DNA of 64,000 bases from Hirudo medicinalis (lineage: Eukaryota > Annelida > Clitellata > Hirudinida > Hirudinidae), in assembly GCA_011800805.1 (NCBI GenBank), contig MPNW01000177.1, positions 126,710 to 190,709 of the forward strand, in the 5' to 3' direction. Under the pieces are notes generated by a model that searched no databases, was not told the origin of the DNA, and worked only from the letters and a program-made list of their open reading frames with translations. This document shows positions 50,673 to 62,302 of this stretch, in pieces (the stretch's first letter is position 1; each line of letters opens with the position of its first letter). Position numbers and translations under genes: made by a program.

Positions 50673-51214
50673 TTTGACATAATACTTGGTCTTAAATCTG
50701 AATTTTCAAATGTTTAAATTTACTTAAATTGTGGTAAGTCATCGCTGAAGTAGAAGAATGAAGATATTAATCACGTTTTGAGTCAATTATTTCTTCCACC
50801 TTACAGAACAATTAAGTGGATAAGTAAGAATACGTAATGACTTTAATTAAGAAATTGAATAAATTTATTGTAAAATAAGGGAAGCAGTATAAAGATGCAA
50901 TACTTACAATGTATTGTAATACTTCACAAAATATAAGACTTAATAATTGATTAAAATGCACTTAATGACACCAAAAACAACCACTCACCGCAATATTGCA
51001 CTTTGTAATGTGAAAGAATATTTTATTATCATTACTTATTCAATTGGCAGTAGGTAAATACTCCTGCCAATTGGCTGACCGGCTGATGACCGATAGCCTC
51101 TCATTGGTCAATCGCTTTTGGAGGGTTGTATGTGATTGGTTGACTGATTGAAAAAGTTATAATGAGATAAATGACCGATTAAATCAACTATTAAATTTAA
51201 TTGTACTCATTATT

Positions 51215-51249
<35 letters not shown>

Positions 51250-53640
51250 AAATTTACACATAAATTTATATCAAGGTCAAGTGATTTTAACGATGGCATC
51301 AATAAAGTTTCATAAAAAAGTTAACTAATAACGTTTCTGTGATAACTTCATGTAGCTTTGGTGATGATGAAAAGAAAGCTTCAAAACATCTTCAGACATC
51401 TTCAAACATTTTTTCAATAAATTAAATCCATTCTACATCTTCGCAGGCGATGATTTCGCGATCTTGAAATCGATAAAAAATATATTTTGTAATTAAGCAC
51501 AATTATGATAATGTTACGTTCTTTCAAATTGAGTTCTTTGGTTGGATCTTACTTGAAATATTCAAATCAAGTATTCGAATGGCACATCATCACAACATCA
51601 CATCATCACAACAGCACGTGACCGCCTTGTGCCCTTATGCCCTCATAGATCACCCTAGCAACCTTGGGCGTCATTAGTCACCACCATATCATTCCAGCTT
51701 GTCTTGCGTGCTTGGTATTTAAGAGAAAATTATTAATAAGATTAAACATGCAAAAGTATGTAATCGAAGATAATAATACTTCAGAATTTTGAATTACTTT
51801 TCTAAAACATGACAAACGAAATTTTTATGTGATGCTATATTATGATCTGAATTTTATTAAGAAACAATTATTTTTATGCATTATTTTTTAAAAATAATTT
51901 TAAGACTTCCTTTCTGAACAGTTTGAAATTGAAATATTATCGAAAAATATCTCTTAAGCAATAAAATTAGTTTATTAATAATTCAACAACTTACGGATTT
52001 CAAAAGAGAATCACACAACGACGACTACGAAGCATCAATGGAGAACTTCAGCGGGAGCAACAACAACAACGACAACATCAACAATAGCAACACAGATGCA
52101 GGGTTGAAGATCAGATCAACAGGTCGCAGAGATCAACTTCATCGAGAGATGAATGAATGGATGGATTGATTGATGAATGAATCAATGGAAGGAAGGAAGG
52201 ATGGATGGATGGATGGATGGATGGATGGATGGATGGATGGATGGAAGGATGGATGGATGGATGGAGAGAAGTAAATGTTTGAGGGAAAAATAACAAAAGA
52301 ACTTCAAAATTTCAAAGGACGTGCGCATGACTTAATAGAATAAAAAAGCTATTTGGTGACCATCATCTAATGATTGTCACTTACATACTCATCAACTACG
52401 GCATCACCATCCACATCATCACAACAGATCATCACATCTCCAACAAGTACGTCACCATTTCTTTCACCATTTTCCACATCACTGACATTAATCATCCATC
52501 TGGGTTAATGCACTCAATTCCTATGCACTTAACCCGTTCAGCCATCCAAATATCTTCTGAGGACACCCCAATAACACGACACTTGGCTTTCCTCAATTAG
52601 TGGCCCTGCTCTTATTGAGACATCCGTTTTATATTAATCATCAATGTTCATTGGACCGTGAAATTCAGGACACGCATCATTGAACTCCCACTGGAAGTCG
52701 AGCTATCCCATGAGTTCACAATTCACATTTTCCTAGAAATTTATTTAATTCTACCTCTTTTAAATAAATAATTTATTGATATTTTGTAATCAAGTTAAAT
52801 TTTAGGTTTAGACGATGTTTAAATACAAATTAACACTTAAAACATAAAGATAAATTATTGCTATTATTTTCATATTATTAATACATAAATAATTTAAAAA
52901 ACACAAAAAAAGCATTATTTCATAAATTTGGGGCAAGTTATTCTATAAGGTCACGAAGCAATATTAATTACCATGGAAAGTCACAATGACCACGCAACTG
53001 GGTCAGGCCTTCCTGACCTCCCTGTGAACTTTGAACCCCACATGGCCGTTCGGATGGAGGTCTTTATTAGTTGTGTCAACACAACCGAGGAAGTGTGATT
53101 AATAGGAAGAAGAAAAGAGGCTCAAAGAATTAAAATCAATTTCACCATTTCAATGTTTAAATTCTTCTTTTAGACAAAAACATCAGACTTGCAAACGCTT
53201 TCTTAATGTCTAAATTCATTTGTCTAAATGTGGAATTCATCGTAAAAATTCAATGATCATCATATTCAAATCAGATAAAGTTTTGCGACCCTAAAATTTA
53301 TATTTATTTCAAAATGAATGGAGGACGTTAACCACTTGCATTATTCATCAGGAGACACATCAATCAAATAACTCAACTTTCTTTTACCAATAAGGTGAAT
53401 TTCAGTAAATGTTGCCATTTGAATATTGGTGCCCACATAGCGAAGTAAAATGTGAATTGAAGGATTCCGATGGAGGAAAACAGGAGATAATGGAGAAGGA
53501 ATGTACTTCTGATTTAGGCATTTTTTAAGACTCCAGGCTGAAATTCATGGAATTCATGGAACTGACTAGGATAAAGAAAGCCAATGCAATGCCAAAACTT
53601 TTAAAAATTTGCAAAACTAGAAATTGTAGACACCTCCCAG
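50673..53640. other. Intergenic, repeat-rich
   Basis: No gene recognised. Holds (ATC)n at 51211-51249, a CAACAA-rich run at 52059-52092 and a long (GGAT)n tract at 52150-52262. The Pro/Ser/His ORF across the GGAT tract is an artefact. Confidence 0.5.
52150..52262. repeat. (GGAT)n microsatellite
   Basis: Imperfect, then uninterrupted GGAT units, about 16 in the purest section (52200-52262). Confidence 0.95.
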
Positions 53641-53665
53641 TGGATTTATTTGATATGTAAGAGGG

Positions 53666-53990
53666 GTGCAGGTGTGGGACCCTTTTAGGCAGGACTCAAT
53701 TGACAAGATTGAGGCAGTCCAGAAAAGGACAACAAGGTTGATCACTGCCTGCAGTCACCTGCCTCACAAAGAAAGATTAAAGATCATAAAGCTCTCCATC
53801 TTCAGTTCTCAGAAGGAAGAGGGCGAACTTATCATGTCGTACAACATGATACAAGGATTTGTGCCAGGTTCTGCATGCCCTGCTATAATGTTCTGCCCAG
53901 ACGAAAGGACAGGACTAGGACTAGGACATGACATGAATATGTCAACTACATTGGCTCATATGGATTATAGAAAATTTGTTTTCAGTAATC
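53666..53990 (+). mobile_element. 3' remnant of a non-LTR (LINE) retrotransposon
   Basis: The plus-strand frame reads VWDPFRQDSIDKIEAVQKRT, then LITACSHLPHKERLKIIKL and later GELIMSYNMIQG. This is the pattern found just after the reverse transcriptase domain of CR1/L2/Jockey-type LINEs (VWDP..., QRRATR, LPYEERL, RRRGDMIEVYKI). Only this terminal piece is present and the upstream frame is broken, so it is a 5'-truncated dead copy. The last part of the open frame (about 53990-54088) may be flanking sequence. Confidence 0.75.
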
Positions 53991-54373
53991 ATCGTTTGGT
54001 GTTTCATAGTTGGAACCAAGGTTTCTTTCGGGCATACCTTCGGGGGTGGTTGTTCCCCGGAGCTAAGCCGTCTCCCTCCCGAAAATAAAACTCAACTTCA
54101 AATAAATTCGTAGAGTAAAAAGGTTTTATTTATGGATTACTTTGGATTATTTGTGTGCACTTACATATGTATGACGTAAGGATATGAAATTTCTGCTGGC
54201 CTATTTTTCATGAATCTTATAAGCTTATGAATGCTATCTTCAGAAGCTTAAAATCCATTTTGATAGCATGTGAACATATCCACAAAGAAGGGTAAAGAAC
54301 CTTACATCATTAGCTGGAGGAATTTTGCTTGAAATCAGAAATGAAAGCTTCATAATCACCTGCCAAGTTACGG

Positions 54374-54500
54374 ATGAAATTCTTAGTGCACTATCTTGTT
54401 ATTCCAGTAACAACTGCCTCAGTAGAGAGATCATTTAGTGCAATGAACAGGATCCTCCACAAGGCAAGAAATGGAATGATACCAGATATATGCTTTGAAA
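54374..54500 (+). mobile_element. hAT transposase C-terminal fragment
   Basis: Contains VIPVTTASVERSFSAMNRI, the hallmark of the hAT C-terminal dimerisation domain (as in ZMYM-type and Ac-like transposases). Only about 40 residues are recognisable. No N-terminal or catalytic parts were found nearby, so it is a relic. It does not share the ends of the element at 35.6-36.1 kb. Confidence 0.75.
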
Positions 54501-54899
54501 AAACCTCAGCGAATAAGATTTCTTTGAGAATGTCATTTTTCAACAATTCTTTTCATTTTAGCTTGTGATTGATTTTTAATATTTTTATACAGTGTTGTTA
54601 GTTAAGATCTCTTCATTGAACCGACAAATTATTTGATTTCAAATTGGTATTTGGTGCCAAAATAATTAATCACATTGTCTGAAAGGAACCCTGGTTGGAC
54701 ACCTCCCAGAAGAGGCAGTGAGCTCTCAACGCACAAGTTTCTTACAGATAATTTTTATGGCGCTAGAGCTTACGACATTTGCTTTTGTGGATACGTTGCC
54801 CTGCCTTCCATATTGTTCATTGTGTGATCCTGCGAGGGGTTCGCCCAAGATGATTAATAATAATAATAATAATGATTGGTAGTTTCGATACACATTGCT

Positions 54900-54978
54900 G
54901 TTCGTTCTCCTGCTTGAAGACTAGGATTTGAACTAGTGGAGCTTGACCAGTCGCTACCGACGCCCAGAGATCCTAATA
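54900..54978 (-). repeat. tRNA-derived SINE-like sequence
   Basis: On the minus strand it reads ctctgggcgtcggtagcgac then tggtcaag (A-box-like), and actagttcaaatcctagt, a B box inside a perfect 5-bp stem with an 8-nt loop (7 in true tRNAs). It is therefore a tRNA-like SINE head or pseudogene. An (AAT)n run at 54855-54875 lies just beyond it. Confidence 0.55.
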
Positions 54979-56059
54979 TAATTAATAATATTAAAAATAA
55001 TATATAACAATGACATCAACATACGATGCACGCATTATAATAATACTACGTTAGTATTAATAATACATCAGTAGGTCATCATTAACCGCCGAGCACATTA
55101 TTTATTAATTAAGTACGCAGACATCGAACAAACAGCATCGAATTAATTAACAAACAAGTCTCCATAACAATCTGCCTTGTAACGAAGGCATGAAATTATC
55201 ACATTATTGTCAATCGCCATCACAATCTTATAAGAGGGAATATGAAATACGATCTCAAATAAATTTTACGTGTCGGTAATACAAAATAATGGCTTCAGCA
55301 GAATTTCTGAGGATAATAATAAGGATCCATCTTTATATAATAAGGATCCATCTTTATGTAATAAGGATCCATCTTCTCAAGCAGCAAATATTTACAAAAG
55401 AAACCCAGAAGTTGCAGAAGTTATTAGAAGTTTTAATGCTTTTTTTTTAATAATCACACAATTTCAAGTCATTTAATGAGAGCTTAATAATCAGCATAAT
55501 AATCAACATAATAATAAGCTTAATAATCAGCATAATAATCAACATAATAATCGGCATCGCTTTCAATTCGATCGTCATAAAAATCATCGAAACGAAAGGT
55601 ACGCGCACGAAACCTTCCGTCGGTGCATTAAGAATTAACGAAGTAACATGTTTCCAAATAAAAAATCTGCGTTCATTTAAAACGATCGTAACAACAATTG
55701 CAGTTAGGTCGTTAGACGAGCAGGAAATAAAACATGCATGCATTTATAAAAGCTTCGCACTGGAACGCGTGCTTCGTGCACTCGCAACCTCCGTCGACTC
55801 GACGTGCGACCGATTAAAACGAGTTCTTTCAGGTGAGCGTTCGATCCACTTGAGTCGAGGGTTTTCCGTGGAAGGTCTCCATTTCCTTTCCGTCGGCGGA
55901 AGACGAGACGCCGAGGTTCCTTTCGACGAGGTTTCTATTCGTAAGTTCATTTATTTTTTAAGACTTCATGTTTCAAATGTCGAACATTATCATGCTAGTC
56001 GGCGATGCATTGGCACGATAATAATTTATTTACTACATGACATTGTTATTAAGAGATAC
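54979..56059. other. Intergenic downstream of TBK1
   Basis: AT-rich with a 19-20 bp tandem repeat (aataaggatccatcttta, three copies, 55317-55375) and an aatcagcataataatcaac repeat at 55490-55552. A GC-richer island at 55745-55945 is open on both strands but has no recognisable product. Confidence 0.5.
55317..55375 (+). repeat. Short tandem repeat, three copies
   Basis: Three near-identical copies of aataaggatccatcttta, giving the repeated peptide NKDPS in the plus-strand frame. Confidence 0.93.
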
Positions 56060-59000
56060 TCACAAGATTCCTTCCAATATTTTGTTGTTCTCTTCAGCCA
56101 GTGGAACCAATCGGGAGGACAAGGTTGCATTGTCGACATTGGGTCTACATAAATGGAAAATAGAAAACATGGCAATCATAATCATTAAGGCCATCATCAT
56201 CAGCAAGACCACCCACGTGATTGAGTAGAGTTGGGCAGCATACTTCTTCTCAACACTTCCTCTCCTCCTCAGAATGAGTTTTCCTTCCTCCACAGTGAGA
56301 CTCCTCTTGTCATCCTTTGTTGAACTCTCAAGTTTCAGTGCAGGTATGGATTGCTTCAGTCGTTTGAATGACTGGTGGCAAACAAGGATAACTTGTATTA
56401 ATAATAATATATTAAATTCTCAATATTAATAATTACCTCCTCCATGCTATCAAGGAGTAGCTTTTGTCTCAGTAATTGAGTGTTGAGTGATTCGTTCGAG
56501 TCTTCGAGGGTTTTCTTCACAGGCCAAATGCTTCTGAGGACATCAGTAATAATCAATACATTTTCAACAAATGCTTCTGAGGACATCAGTAATAATCAAT
56601 ACATTTTCAACAAATGCTTCTGAGAACATCAGTAATAATCAATACATTTTCAACAAATGCTTTTATATGCTTCTCGATGTTGATTGTTTTTCTTCCTTTT
56701 TTTTGCTGAGGTCGGTCACAATTATGTCGTATTAGTGGCTTAAGAATATCACTTCGACCGGATAAATAAATAAATGTATACACATATTAGTTTCAATAAG
56801 CCTGCACTTATCTTAGATTGATGCCAAATAAAACAAATATAATAAATCAGCAGATAAACAAAAGTTAAGCATAAAAAATAATCAAATAAAAAACTATGAT
56901 CAATAAACTGTGATCAGACTTCATGAAGCTCCCATAAATCTCGATCAGTTGTTTGGCATTGACCTGACAGTGACCTTCAATCAAGGATTTTGCTGAAGTG
57001 CAGTATTTCTCCAATTTCTGGCTGTTTTACATAAAGCATTGCCATTAAATTAAGCAGGGTAGGATGTTCAATATTGCATTGTTATGTCGACCGTGGATAA
57101 TAAGATGTGTACAACAAAATATGATGTCACCAGTCAATCTCATCTTAAACAAGCAAATTGCTAGTTCCATTAAAAGGTCTTAAATATCATTTGGTTTGTT
57201 ATTTCATCTTCACGGAGGTGTTTCTTCCAATTCATGTAAACATGTTGACATGTGACACAATTTCATATGGAATTATTTGTTTGGACAACACAAGATGCAC
57301 TGAAGATGAGAAGTTATTTAAGCCCTTCACTCCATTTTTAATCCATCTGCAGGAGTCCATCCAAAACTCCTAAAGTTCAGTTCATTTCACGTAAGAATTC
57401 ATGCACCAGTGGCCCACACCACTTTGCCATCAACCTCTCGGTTTCTCCGACGGAGCGCACGCGATACCCTCGCGAGATTCTAAACGAGTCGTAATAATTT
57501 AAGGGTGATGATGAAATTCAAAAAATAGCTTCATTTACAAAGAATAATTTGCATTTAAACAAGAGTTTACAGAGCTTTAATGTCATAAACAACACACCAA
57601 GCAAATGTTTCCATTCGTTGATGTCAAATCAACGACGACGATGGAAACATCGAACAACTAACTCACCACTTAACCCGTGTTATGTCATCATGCTTGGTGG
57701 TGCTGAACTCCTGGTGAATCTCCATCACATGCTTCACGGCAACTTCAATTCTTGAAAGGCTTGCAACAGAAAGTGTTTCATCGACGAATTAATCGACGAA
57801 TGAAAAAAAATTAAAGTCGCGAACCGCACCAGCAGTCGTCCTCCTTGCACGAAGGTCTCTCGCCCGCCCATAGGCCGACGGCCAGCTGAAGTTTCGAATC
57901 TAATTCCGTTCTGGTGGAGATTATGGATTCGATCTCGGCTGCTATCTGAAGCAGTTAAATTTGATACAAACCGTTAATATCGCTAATACATATTTATAAT
58001 CACGACACGATGCGAAAGATCTACATTTTCGCACTCACTTCGGAGACAGATCTCTCTGTCTGACGAGCGAATTCCTGGCTTTTTCCCCCAACAACTTCCG
58101 ACCCGACGAGAGCAAATTCGAGATCAGAATTTCAAACTTTTCCAGGCCAAGTTGAATGACTTGAGACATGTCTGCCAAGTGCTGCAGCTGGATTGAAAAC
58201 TTGTCGAACCTTCTGCTCAGGAAACGACTGAAATGGCACATGTTTTTAGAAATGAAAGGACAAGGCAGTAATTATTGGTTACCTAATAAATTGTTAAGAC
58301 TTTCAAGAGTTGAGAGCCATTTAAGCCTTATTAAACTTTAAGTCGCATTCGAACATTTCATTAAAGAACACTCTCCTGCTCACATTAGCATAATGGCTCC
58401 ATTGTTGATGAGTTTTTGTCTGAGTAGACACCTGTCGACATTTCTCTTGATGAAGTTCAGAGATTCGCAACAATATCTCGAGAAGTTCAGGCGGTTGAGC
58501 TCGTTGTGGACCGAGGGTTTTGTCGGGACGTTATCTGCGGACATCGAGTCGTTTCATTCTACTTTCGTTGCAAAAACATCACACGAGTCACGAGATGCAC
58601 TTTCGATGGCAACAACAAACACAAATTTTCCACGACGATCGCCTCGAAGATGTTCGCATAAATAATTACAATCGCAATTAGCTATTTTTATATCGGGCGT
58701 TTAAAGTGCCTCGCACGTCCGTTTCGAATGACAAAGCACCTCAACAAGGCATCAAGGGTTTTGAGCATCACTCAAAAGACAATCAAACAAATGAGTAAAA
58801 TTAAAAATAAATAAAAAAACAAAATTAGTGGTTCGAAAGGCAGACAATTTAATAATAACAAAGAAATAATTTTAGTGAAATATTGTTCTGAGCGACATTC
58901 ATCGAAGGATGAAGTCATTAGTCGAGCACCGAAGAGCTCGGGTGCAGGAGCGGTTCGAATGTGAACGGGGTGGGGAGGGCATTCCACGTTCCAGGTCCAC

Positions 59001-62000
59001 CGACGCAGAAGGAGCAGCCCCCAAACTTAACATCATCAACCACTTTTAAAGGTGGTTGTCTTGTATCACAAAAATATTTGTGTAAAGATTTTTAAAGAAG
59101 GCTGTCATATTATCATTTAAACATGACTTGAGAAGAACATGGTTGCAATAATGCAGGAGAAATGCATATAAAGTGTTGTTTTTGACATTATTAAGCAACA
59201 ATAATGAATTAACATTATTTAAATTAATAATCAATTAACAGTTATTTAAGCCTCTGATGATATGCAAATGACGCATTATAAATTAACTATTATTATTAAT
59301 AATTAACCAATCGTCAGAAGAAAAGTAATGGCAGATATAACCAGCGACTGCTAACATTTAGCATCGTCAAGGTTCTTAGCAAGAGAAGGTTTGCTGAAGA
59401 GGTACACGGGGTTGGAGTCGACGACCTCTCCGCAGGTCATGACCTTTTTTTCTATCCCAAATTGTTCCACAAAGTCCAAGTTCTCATAGAGCAGCATTTG
59501 CAGGTCCAAATCAACACCAGTTTGTGTCTTCAGCAACCCCTGGAATTCATGGAAACTGAAAGTAAGGACAGTAGGTCATCAATGTTTAACAGCACTCACT
59601 GTTTATATGAGTGCATCTGTTATTCTGTATTCTCGAATAATTAATTCTATTATCCTAATTCTAATTCATGTTTTATGTCATCCCCATTAGCAGGATCATT
59701 ATCAATACCAGAAATACTAACGCACATGGTGGATCCATATATATTTTGAGAACCTTTGTGCTGTTGCAGTCAAAGACAGAAACAACTTTCTTGTTGATGA
59801 TGTTCTTGGAAATGCTAAAAAATTCCTCGAAGGACATCGCTTTGTTCTCATCAGTTTCGAGCAATCTCGCCAACAAATCCTCGACCAGTGGTCTCAAACC
59901 CCTTACAATATTTTTAGTCCAATGTCACTCATTTGATGAATACTTAAAGTTTTTGAAGGCGACTTACAGACTCATGATGCACACTTCGGGAAGGTGCTGG
60001 CTGTAAACAATTCGTCCGTTCTTTATTTCCTGGATTCCTGAGATATCTCCTGATTTCTTGTTGGCAATAATGTCATACCTGTTTAAAAGAATCTCATTTT
60101 CAGACATTTAAATAGCTGAGTTGCTATGTTGAATTGTTAGGAAAGCAAAATTATTAATAACATATTTTTAAGGAGTTTTGATAAAAAGAAAAATTCTGAA
60201 GTAAAAAATTAAAACAATATTTGCAGAAATGTGCATATGAACGACCTTCATTTTAACACAATTAGACAACCAATTAGAACTAATTTAGGCAAGCCAAAAC
60301 CCCTCCCACTCCTAAATATAGCAACCACTCACATGGTTCTTCTGTCCTTTCTCCCATTAAACGATTGGAAGGGAATCTGACCGGCAGCAACGTGGTAGAG
60401 GGTTGCGCCGATGCTCCAGAGGTCGACCGAGTGCTTAAACGACTGCTCCGAACCATTGTCTATGAAGGCCTTCTCATAGATCCCAGGGTGCTATCGGTGA
60501 TGAATAAGGTGACGGTGATTAACAAGTTAATAGGTTAATTAAGGTCGCAAGATGTAGTATCGGTGAATGATTATTATTAATACTCTTACCAAGTATTCTT
60601 CTGTTCCATAAATGGATTCAAATTCCTGCTCACTGTGGAGCTCTCTGGCAGCCCCAAAGTCGATCAACTTGTAGATGGCCCTGGAGTGCAAGTCTCGCGT
60701 AAACATAAACGACTCTCGTGACGTGCGACGAACAAATGCACGCGAAGATTGCGACTCGAACAAAGCATTTCATTTAGTAAACATTATCGAATGATATTTA
60801 GGCTGCTTGTATGTCTAAGCACTCTGTGAGAATGGAAGTATCGAGTTGGTTGTAAACATGAAATTGTCCTCATTTGACGAAGCAAATATTTATTTATTTT
60901 CATAGCCTAGTTTGATTATGTAAATATTTAGTTATCATATTAGGCAGCATAATCAGCAAGGTAAAATTCCCTTAAGACTGTTCTTTTGGGCTGCAACGAT
61001 TTAACAGGTTCTCATTATTATTATCGTCATTTCTTGATTGCAAGCAAGCCGAATACGGGGTCGAACAACATTTAAGTGCACAAATCTAAAAGTTAGTAAT
61101 GCTTCCGAGTCACAAACCAACAACTGCATTGCAACAATCGACAGTTCGATTAACCTTCCGTCTTCTCCGATGAACCTCATGATGTTTCCCGGTTTTATGT
61201 CCCTGTGGACGATATTTTCCGTGTGAAGTTTCTCCATGCCCGACGCTGAGATGTAGAATTAAATGACTGATTAATTAATCAATCGAACTAAAAACAATCG
61301 CCATTTTTGCACCGATGCGTCGCGCAGACGACGACATTTTGAGCGGCAAACGATAAGACGGTATGTGCGACGCCTCTTTGGATTTCATTAAATTCGTGCG
61401 ACGGATGCCGTGCCATTCAAACCGTCGGTCGAACGAACGGATAATCATTTTTAATAAAAACTATTGGTAATAATTCTTAATAATTCTTAACCAACCGATT
61501 CCTTTCAGGACGTTCAGAAATTCGTTGTCGTCGAGTCCGAAGACATTCTCGGGACTGGCGAGGAGGTTGTACAAGCTTCCACCGGTGCAAAGTTCCATGA
61601 TAATGATCTTCTTGCCATGACTGGACCCACCTGACTGTCAGGGGAAGCAATGGTAAGGATAGTGACATGAAGTTTATGTGAAGATAATTTTTGTCAATTG
61701 CATGTAATTTCACTTTTATAATTTAATAATGATGTAACTCTACGCATCGGGCTCGTAACATCGGCGTTATCATTGATAATCAACAAGAACATGCCCTGCA
61801 GGACTTCACCAACATTTCCTGGCTCCAGTTCGACATCGATGAGCTTGACAATGTTGGGATGATCCAGCTTCTTGAGCACTTCAAGTTCTCTATCCTGCAG
61901 TGACAGAAGGTGACTCATTTGTTTGAGATTGAACTTTTTCATCACCTTTATGGCCACTGACTCTCCTGTGTCCTTCAATGAAGCACAATAATTTTCAACA

Positions 62001-62302
62001 TCTGCATATCATAGGGACACAAGTTCCAACAAAAACTCCTCAACAATGTTAACAAGAAGTAAAAACAAGAATATTAACAGCATCATAAGTAAAAAAAAAA
62101 TTGTGCAAATTTATGGTTTGCTTTCAATTTAAAAAAGTGGCATACCAGGATCTAACACTCAAATAAGCAACTTGTAAGAACAATATTTAAAAATAAAAGA
62201 CCTTTGTAAACTAACCAAATGATAGCCTTTGTAAACCTCTCCAACGGCTCCAGAGCCCAATAACGATTCAGAGCTCCAATAATAATTTTTTGATTTAGGC
62301 AT
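56060..62302 (-). CDS. TBK1: Serine/threonine kinase TBK1/IKK-epsilon family
   Basis: About 18 exons on the minus strand: 62302-62216, 61972-61810, 61630-61496, 61245-61155, 60680-60590, 60490-60333, 60078-59968, 59901-59722, 59555-59356, 59025-58930, 58534-58384, 58227-58065 (or 58039), 57945-57830, 57759-57675, 57479-57407, 56974-56920, 56533-56437, 56371-56060. The kinase domain has [11 protein letters not shown] (P-loop), VAIKV (ATP lysine), [10 protein letters not shown] (catalytic loop), LIDFGAA (DFG) and the activation-loop serine in [17 protein letters not shown], equal to TBK1 Ser172. A ubiquitin-like domain ([18 protein letters not shown]) and helical scaffold follow, ending LAEENNKIL (compare human LAENNHILE). 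TBK1/IKK-epsilon drive innate immune and selective-autophagy signalling. Length is 787 aa, or 754 aa if a 99-nt in-frame segment of the last exon is an intron. The exon 12 to 13 junction is unresolved: the best donor (58039) breaks phase, a weaker one (58065) keeps it. Confidence 0.9.
56145..56243 (-). other. In-frame 99-nt segment: probable intron or transmembrane coding
   Basis: Read on the minus strand it starts gtatgc and ends in a pyrimidine-rich tail and tttatgtag, with a branch-like cttaat about 45 nt before the end. These are the marks of an intron of normal length for this genome. It is exactly 33 codons with no stop, and if retained it codes for a hydrophobic helix ([19 protein letters not shown]). 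Removal joins VEKK to PNVDN and restores a soluble TBK1-like tail. Confidence 0.6.
56526..56664. repeat. 43-bp tandem repeat carrying a splice acceptor
   Basis: Three copies of a 43-bp unit (starts 56526, 56569, 56612) plus a partial fourth at 56655, in the TBK1 intron before exon 17. On the minus strand each unit contains the acceptor context gatgtcctcag followed by AAGCATTTG (gttctcag in the third). Only the copy at 56533 leads into the long reading frame; the others reach a TGA within five codons. Confidence 0.95.

Noticed and set aside
52111..52296. Pro/Ser/His/Ile repeat ORF
   Set aside because: Reverse-strand translation of the (GGAT)n microsatellite.
55745..55960. GC-richer island open on both strands near the TBK1 3' end
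   Set aside because: The plus frame lacks an ATG and a convincing acceptor; neither strand resembles a known protein, so it is only mentioned as intergenic.
58772..58987. Independent 71-aa minus-strand ORF
   Set aside because: Its first part is TBK1 exon 10 in frame; the hydrophobic tail after 58930 is the following intron.
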